From positions 186,001-250,000 of the forward strand of contig NZ_FOSW01000006.1 of the NCBI RefSeq assembly GCF_900114385.1: a DNA stretch of 64,000 nt, written 5' to 3'. The position numbers and the translations under genes were made by a program. The notes below the pieces were generated by a model, which worked only from the letters and a program-made list of their open reading frames with translations, had not been told where the DNA came from and made no database searches. Positions 61,002 to 64,000 of the stretch are shown piece after piece (position 1 is the stretch's first letter; every line of letters begins with the position of its first letter). Source of the DNA: Geodermatophilus ruber. Its GTDB lineage: Bacteria; Actinomycetota; Actinomycetes; Mycobacteriales; Geodermatophilaceae.

Positions 61002-61382
61002 TCACCCGTCGCCCGGCCCCTCCACGACGGGGAAGCGGTGCCACAGCCCGCTCAGCTGGAGCGGCCGGGCCACCACCGACGACGGGTCGATCAGTACCAC
61101 CTCGACCCCGCGTGGCCGGCCCAGCTTCTGCAGCTGGACCAGCACGGCCGTGCCGGCGGAGTTCAGGTACGTCACCCGCCGGGTGTCCAGCCGGACCTGA
61201 CGGAGGGTGGGCACCTCCAGGAGCAGGTCGGTCATCGTCCGCACCAGCGGCCGCCGGGCGGCCTCCGTCAGCTCCCCGTCGACCGTCACGGTGGCGACGT
61301 CGCCGTCCAGCGTGCGGCTCACCTGCGGAGTCCCGGACTCCTCGAGGTCTGCCCGCTCCGGAAAGTTGGTCGTCTCCTCCAC
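61002..61382 (-). CDS. STAS-domain protein (anti-anti-sigma-factor-like)
   Basis: This 126-residue protein is one STAS domain: VSRTLDGDVATVTVDGELTEAARRPLVRTMTDLL, VRLDTRRVTYLNSAGTAVLVQLQKLG, then a C-terminal helix. The phosphoacceptor Ser in YLNSAGT is conserved, so control by a serine kinase/SpoIIE phosphatase switch is likely. GTG 61382 sits 3-4 bases after GGGGAGGC, a strong ribosome-binding site; ATG 61415 is possible. The SpoIIE-type phosphatase at 40.2 kb is a conceivable but unproven partner. Confidence 0.85.
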   Translation of the reverse strand: MEETTNFPERADLEESGTPQVSRTLDGDVATVTVDGELTEAARRPLVRTMTDLLLEVPTLRQVRLDTRRVTYLNSAGTAVLVQLQKLGRPRGVEVVLIDPSSVVARPLQLSGLWHRFPVVEGPGDG

Positions 61383-61585
61383 GCCTCCCCTCTGCCCCGT
61401 CCGCCCGCCGCTCATGCCCTGGGCGGCGCCCGGCGGGGGTGGACCCGCCCACCCGAGCCGCATCGGAAGAAAATTCCTCAGCACAGGTTTACGCACACGG
61501 ATGCCAGAGGTAATCTTCAGTTGCCACTAGAGGTTCCACCTCGGGCAGCGAACACCGCCATACCGCACAGGGAGGTTGCACACCG

Positions 61586-62095
61586 ATGATGCTGACCGCC
61601 TACGACCCGTTCGCCGCCACGTCCGCCGCCTTCCGCGCGCTGGACCAGCTCACCGGCCGCTCGGGCTCGATGACCGCCCGCCCGCTCTCGGGCATGCCGA
61701 TGGACGCCTACCGGGTCGGCGACAACTTCGTCGCCCACTTCGACCTGCCCGGCGTCGACCCCGGCTCGATCGACCTGGCGGTCGAGGGCACGACGCTGAC
61801 CATCACCGCCGAGCGCTCCGTGCCGCAGCTGGAGAACGCGGAGTGGGCCATCGCCGAGCGCCCGTTCGGCAGCTACACCCGGCAGCTGGTCCTGGGCCGC
61901 AGCCTGGACACCGACCGGCTCGAGGCGCACTACCACGACGGCGTCCTCACCGTGAGCATCCCGGTGGCCGAGAAGGCGCGGGCGCGCAAGATCACGGTGA
62001 CCCGGGCCGACGCCCCCGTCGCCGTCGAGGGGCGCACCATCGAGGGTGAGCAGCCCGGAACCGCGCGGGCGGAGAGCGGGGCCGTCGAGAGCTGA
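61586..62095 (+). CDS. Hsp20/alpha-crystallin-family small heat-shock protein
   Basis: This 169-residue chaperone holds unfolded proteins. The alpha-crystallin domain covers ~40-135: DAYRVGDNFVAHFDLPGVDPGSIDLAVEGTTLTITAER and RPFGSYTRQLVLGRSLDTDRLEAHYHDGVLTVSIPV. The latter includes the conserved A-x-x-x-x-GVL-type motif. The C-terminal extension is acidic. ATG 61586 (MMLTAYDP) is preceded by GGGAGGTTGCACACCG. The upstream region shows no clear HAIR or CIRCE box. A terminator-like hairpin separates it from the MerR gene. Confidence 0.93.
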   Translation: MMLTAYDPFAATSAAFRALDQLTGRSGSMTARPLSGMPMDAYRVGDNFVAHFDLPGVDPGSIDLAVEGTTLTITAERSVPQLENAEWAIAERPFGSYTRQLVLGRSLDTDRLEAHYHDGVLTVSIPVAEKARARKITVTRADAPVAVEGRTIEGEQPGTARAESGAVES

Positions 62096-62112
62096 GCCGA
62101 CACAGCCCTCGA

Positions 62113-62140
62113 GGGGCCGGGTCCGCACGGACCCGGCCCC
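62113..62140 (+). terminator. Hairpin between hsp20 and the MerR gene
   Basis: GGGGCCGGGTCCG and CGGACCCGGCCCC form a perfect 13-bp stem with loop CA, followed by TTCGCTC. It should end most hsp20 transcripts; read-through would supply MerR. Confidence 0.8.
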
Positions 62141-62169
62141 TTCGCTCATCCGGACCAGGAGGTCCTGCC

Positions 62170-62532
62170 ATGGTCGACCACTCCCCCGGCGGCGATGCGC
62201 TGCGCCGGCTCGACGACCCGGACTTCCCGGCGCTGACGATGAGCCAGGCCTCCGAGCTGCTCGGCGTCCAGGCCGCCTTCCTGCGCAGCCTCGACGCCTC
62301 CGGCGTCCTGCAGCCGCACCGCTCCCCCGGCGGCCACCGCCGCTACTCCCGGCACCAGCTGACCCTCGCCGCGCGGCTGCGCGGACTGCTCGACGAGGGG
62401 CACACGCTCGCCTCGGCCGAGGTCATCCTCGGCCTGCAGGACGAGCTCGCCGACGCCCGCGCCACCGCCGAGCACCTTCGCGCAGCCGTGGACCGGCTCC
62501 AGCCCCACCCCGAGGGCACCGGCGACGCGTGA
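62170..62532 (+). CDS. MerR-family regulator, HspR-like
   Basis: This 120-residue regulator has a MerR winged helix at the N-terminus (ALTMSQASELLGVQAAFLRSLDASGVLQPHRSPGGHRRYSRHQL), then a short coiled coil (LRGLLDEGHTLASAEVILGLQDELADARATAEHLRAAV). The GGHRRYS wing is typical. It has no metal-binding loop. Placement right after hsp20 suggests it controls the heat-shock gene, as HspR does elsewhere. ATG 62170 follows AGGAGGTCCTGCC. Confidence 0.88.
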   Translation: MVDHSPGGDALRRLDDPDFPALTMSQASELLGVQAAFLRSLDASGVLQPHRSPGGHRRYSRHQLTLAARLRGLLDEGHTLASAEVILGLQDELADARATAEHLRAAVDRLQPHPEGTGDA

Positions 62533-62551
62533 GGGCACCCGTCGGCAGCTC

Positions 62552-62575
62552 GGAACCCTAGGGGGGTATAGTTCC
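62552..62575 (+). promoter_or_regulatory. Candidate CsoR operator over the csoR promoter
   Basis: GGAAC (62552) and GTTCC (62571) bracket ACCCTAGGGGGGTAT, which on the other strand reads ATACCCCCCTAGGGT, close to known CsoR boxes. A -10-like TATAGT lies inside it (62567-62572). Binding would block the promoter. Confidence 0.6.
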
Positions 62576-62610
62576 CTGTTGAGAGCTCCCGACCCGCCAG
62601 GAGGAAGAGC

Positions 62611-62916
62611 GTGGAGACCGTCGAGCACCCCGGTCCGCACGGGTACATCCACCGCAAGGACGACTACCTCAAGCGCCTGCGGCGAATCGAGGGGCAGGCC
62701 CGCGGGCTGCAGCGGATGGTGGAGGACGAGAAGTACTGCATCGACATCCTCACCCAGGTCTCGGCGATGACGAAGGCGCTGCAGTCGGTCGCCCTGGGCC
62801 TGCTCGAGGAGCACCTGAGCCACTGCGTCGTCGAGGCCGCCGCCGCTGGGGGCCGCGAGGCCGAGGAGAAGGTCCGCGAGGCCTCCGAGGCGATCGCCCG
62901 TCTCGTCCGTTCCTGA
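62611..62916 (+). CDS. csoR: Copper-sensing repressor CsoR
   Basis: This 101-residue all-helical repressor binds DNA until Cu(I) occupies its Cys-His-Cys site. Cys43 (KYCIDIL), His68 and Cys72 (EEHLSHC) are all present. RLRRIEGQARGLQRMVEDEK is the DNA-contact helix. The start is GTG 62611 after GGAGGAAGAGC. A candidate operator covers its promoter, so it should be autoregulated together with the copper chaperone 23 bases downstream. Confidence 0.95.
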   Translation: METVEHPGPHGYIHRKDDYLKRLRRIEGQARGLQRMVEDEKYCIDILTQVSAMTKALQSVALGLLEEHLSHCVVEAAAAGGREAEEKVREASEAIARLVRS

Positions 62917-62939
62917 CCCACCCATCCCGAGAGGACCCC

Positions 62940-63149
62940 ATGAGCACCGCCACCTACACCGTCGTCGGCATGACCTGCGGCCACTGCGTGAACGCCGTGA
63001 CCGAGGAGGTCGGCCAGGTCCCCGGCGTCACGCAGGTCGACGTCGACCTGGCCAGCGGCGGGTTGACCGTCACCGGCGAGGCGCCGGTCGACGAGGCCGC
63101 CGTGCGCGCCGCCGTCGAGGAGGCCGGGTACGCGGTCGCCCCCGGCTGA
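62940..63149 (+). CDS. copZ: Copper chaperone, heavy-metal-associated domain
   Basis: This 69-residue ferredoxin-like protein has the metal motif MTCGHC at residues 11-16 (GMTCGHCVNAV). EVGQVPGVTQVDVDLASGGLTVTGEAPVDEAAVRAAVEEAGYAV completes the babbab fold. It carries Cu(I) in the cytosol to an exporter or sensor. ATG 62940 follows GAGAGGACCCC. No CopA ATPase lies in the window. Confidence 0.93.
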   Translation: MSTATYTVVGMTCGHCVNAVTEEVGQVPGVTQVDVDLASGGLTVTGEAPVDEAAVRAAVEEAGYAVAPG

Positions 63150-63158
63150 CCGCGCCGG

Positions 63159-64000
63159 TCAGAGGACCGGCAGCAGCAGCAGTGCGGTCGGGGCCAGCAG
63201 GAGCAGGCCGGCGGCGAGCAGCGCGAGCCATCGCGCCCAGCCCGGCAGGGGGGACGGCGGCTCGAGCAGCCGCACCACCCGCGCGCGCACCGCACCCCCG
63301 GCCACGGCCAGCGCGCCGCTGGGCACCTCGGCTCCCCCTCCTCCGCCCGCGGCGGCGACGATCGCCTGAGCCAGGGTGCGGCGCGGCGCGGCGCCGTCGA
63401 GCGAGCGCAGCGCGACGTCGTCGGCCCGCATCTCCACCAGCGTGCGCACCGCCGCGTGCGCCCGAGCGGCCGCGGGGAGCACGGGCAGCGCCGCCTCCCA
63501 CGCGACGAACGGCAGCAGGTAGAGGTGGTGGTGCTCGCGCAGGTGCGCCCGCTCGTGCGCGACCACCGCGGCCAGCTGCGCCTCGTCGAGCTCGGCGACG
63601 ATCCCCGAGGAGAGCACCAGCAGCGGCCGGGCGCCGGGGATGCAGAACGCCACCGGGGCGGGGTGCTCGAGCAGCCGGGCGTCGGGAACCGCAGCGGGGC
63701 GGACGACGACCTCCAGCAGCTCCCGGTGCCGCCGGCGGGTGCGCGCGGTCCGCACCCAGGACAGCACCAGCACCCCCACCAGCTCGACGGCCAGGACGCC
63801 GGCCAGCGTGAGGGTGACCCAGTGGTCACCGCGCACCGGGTCCTCGGCCGCGTCGCCGGTGAGCACCGACCAGGCCGCCTCGGGCAGCGAGTGCCCCCAG
63901 GGCGCGAGGCCGTGCACCAGCAGCGCGCCGATCATCGACAGGCCGCCGGCGAGCCCGATCGCCTGCCAGCAGACCAGCGCGACCAGCGGGTCCCGCCGCG
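63159..64000 (-). CDS. M56-family metallopeptidase (BlaR1-like), 5' end outside window
   Basis: This integral-membrane zinc peptidase continues past the right edge: upstream of the ATG at 63935 the frame stays open and reads DPLVALVCWQAIGLAGGLS, typical of the family. The zinc motif is VVAHERAHLREHHH (HExxH), with the third ligand likely in EMRADDVAL. FCIPGARPLLVLSSGIVAEL precedes it. Membrane segments lie near residues 20-60 and at the C-terminus. Such proteins are usually encoded next to a BlaI/CopY repressor, which would be just outside the window. It is convergent with copZ. Confidence 0.9.
   Translation of the reverse strand, partial: RRDPLVALVCWQAIGLAGGLSMIGALLVHGLAPWGHSLPEAAWSVLTGDAAEDPVRGDHWVTLTLAGVLAVELVGVLVLSWVRTARTRRRHRELLEVVVRPAAVPDARLLEHPAPVAFCIPGARPLLVLSSGIVAELDEAQLAAVVAHERAHLREHHHLYLLPFVAWEAALPVLPAAARAHAAVRTLVEMRADDVALRSLDGAAPRRTLAQAIVAAAGGGGGAEVPSGALAVAGGAVRARVVRLLEPPSPLPGWARWLALLAAGLLLLAPTALLLLPVL

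Noticed and set aside
61500-61560. HAIR-type HspR box upstream of hsp20
   Set aside because: CTTCAGT and ACTAGAG at 61514-61531 are only loosely like CTTGAGT-N7-ACTCAAG, and the spacing is 4 instead of 7.

Overview
The window is about 73-75% GC by eye. It has GTG starts, dense stop/start overlaps and a gene order that matches an actinobacterial core region. Protein style, including the repeat family described below, suggests a Geodermatophilaceae-like actinobacterium (Blastococcus, Geodermatophilus or Modestobacter type). That placement is inference, because no 16S or marker search was possible. From memory, the order dxs, TrmA-like methyltransferase, APC permease, two TrkA-type proteins, DUF3159, OB-fold, DUF3710, dut, DUF4193, LytR_C, suhB, ppgK, sigA, DUF7455, sigB, ideR follows the Mycobacterium tuberculosis Rv2682c-Rv2711 stretch.

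1-24.8 kb is mostly conserved core: isoprenoid synthesis (dxs), RNA methylation, the K+ gating subunits, dUTPase, the principal sigma factor, a VanW-domain envelope protein, a YihY membrane protein, and a pseudouridine catabolic pair (psuG plus a PfkB kinase). An isolated actinophage-type endolysin gene at 2.1-3.0 kb is the one obvious insertion.

24.8-42.4 kb is an accessory hotspot between an intact HhH-GPD gene and dtd. It has four cargo blocks: (1) alr-ddl divergent from a two-component system; (2) an alkylation-repair operon of two Ogt proteins, an ECF sigma factor, a 2OG-Fe(II) oxygenase and an Ada-type zinc domain; (3) an FMN reductase, an AraC regulator and three GAF/LuxR-type paralogues; (4) DUF1622 and a MASE1-GAF-SpoIIE phosphatase. 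Each boundary carries a relic of the first ~30 codons of the HhH-GPD gene, always on the same strand and always broken near the same 13-base dyad (four clear copies including the intact gene, plus one weak one). I read this as serial insertion with replacement of the gene's 5' end. No recombinase gene is visible. Broken MmyB/XRE, SDR, hydroxy-oxovalerate aldolase and HxlR relics litter the same region.

42.4-64 kb returns to core-like content: dtd, sigB, an AcuC deacetylase/Pat-like acetyltransferase operon, IdeR, an S9 peptidase, a conserved-looking cluster of three glycosyltransferases with a methyltransferase and a prenyltransferase-fold protein, YibE/F, a STAS protein, Hsp20/MerR, CsoR/CopZ copper control, and a truncated M56 peptidase at the right edge.

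A second cross-window theme is a family of GC-rich hairpins beginning GAAGGACCCC directly after stop codons. Their stems differ between copies but stay paired. Two copies have been read into the apparent 5' ends of neighbouring genes. No tRNA, rRNA, CRISPR array or intact insertion sequence was seen.
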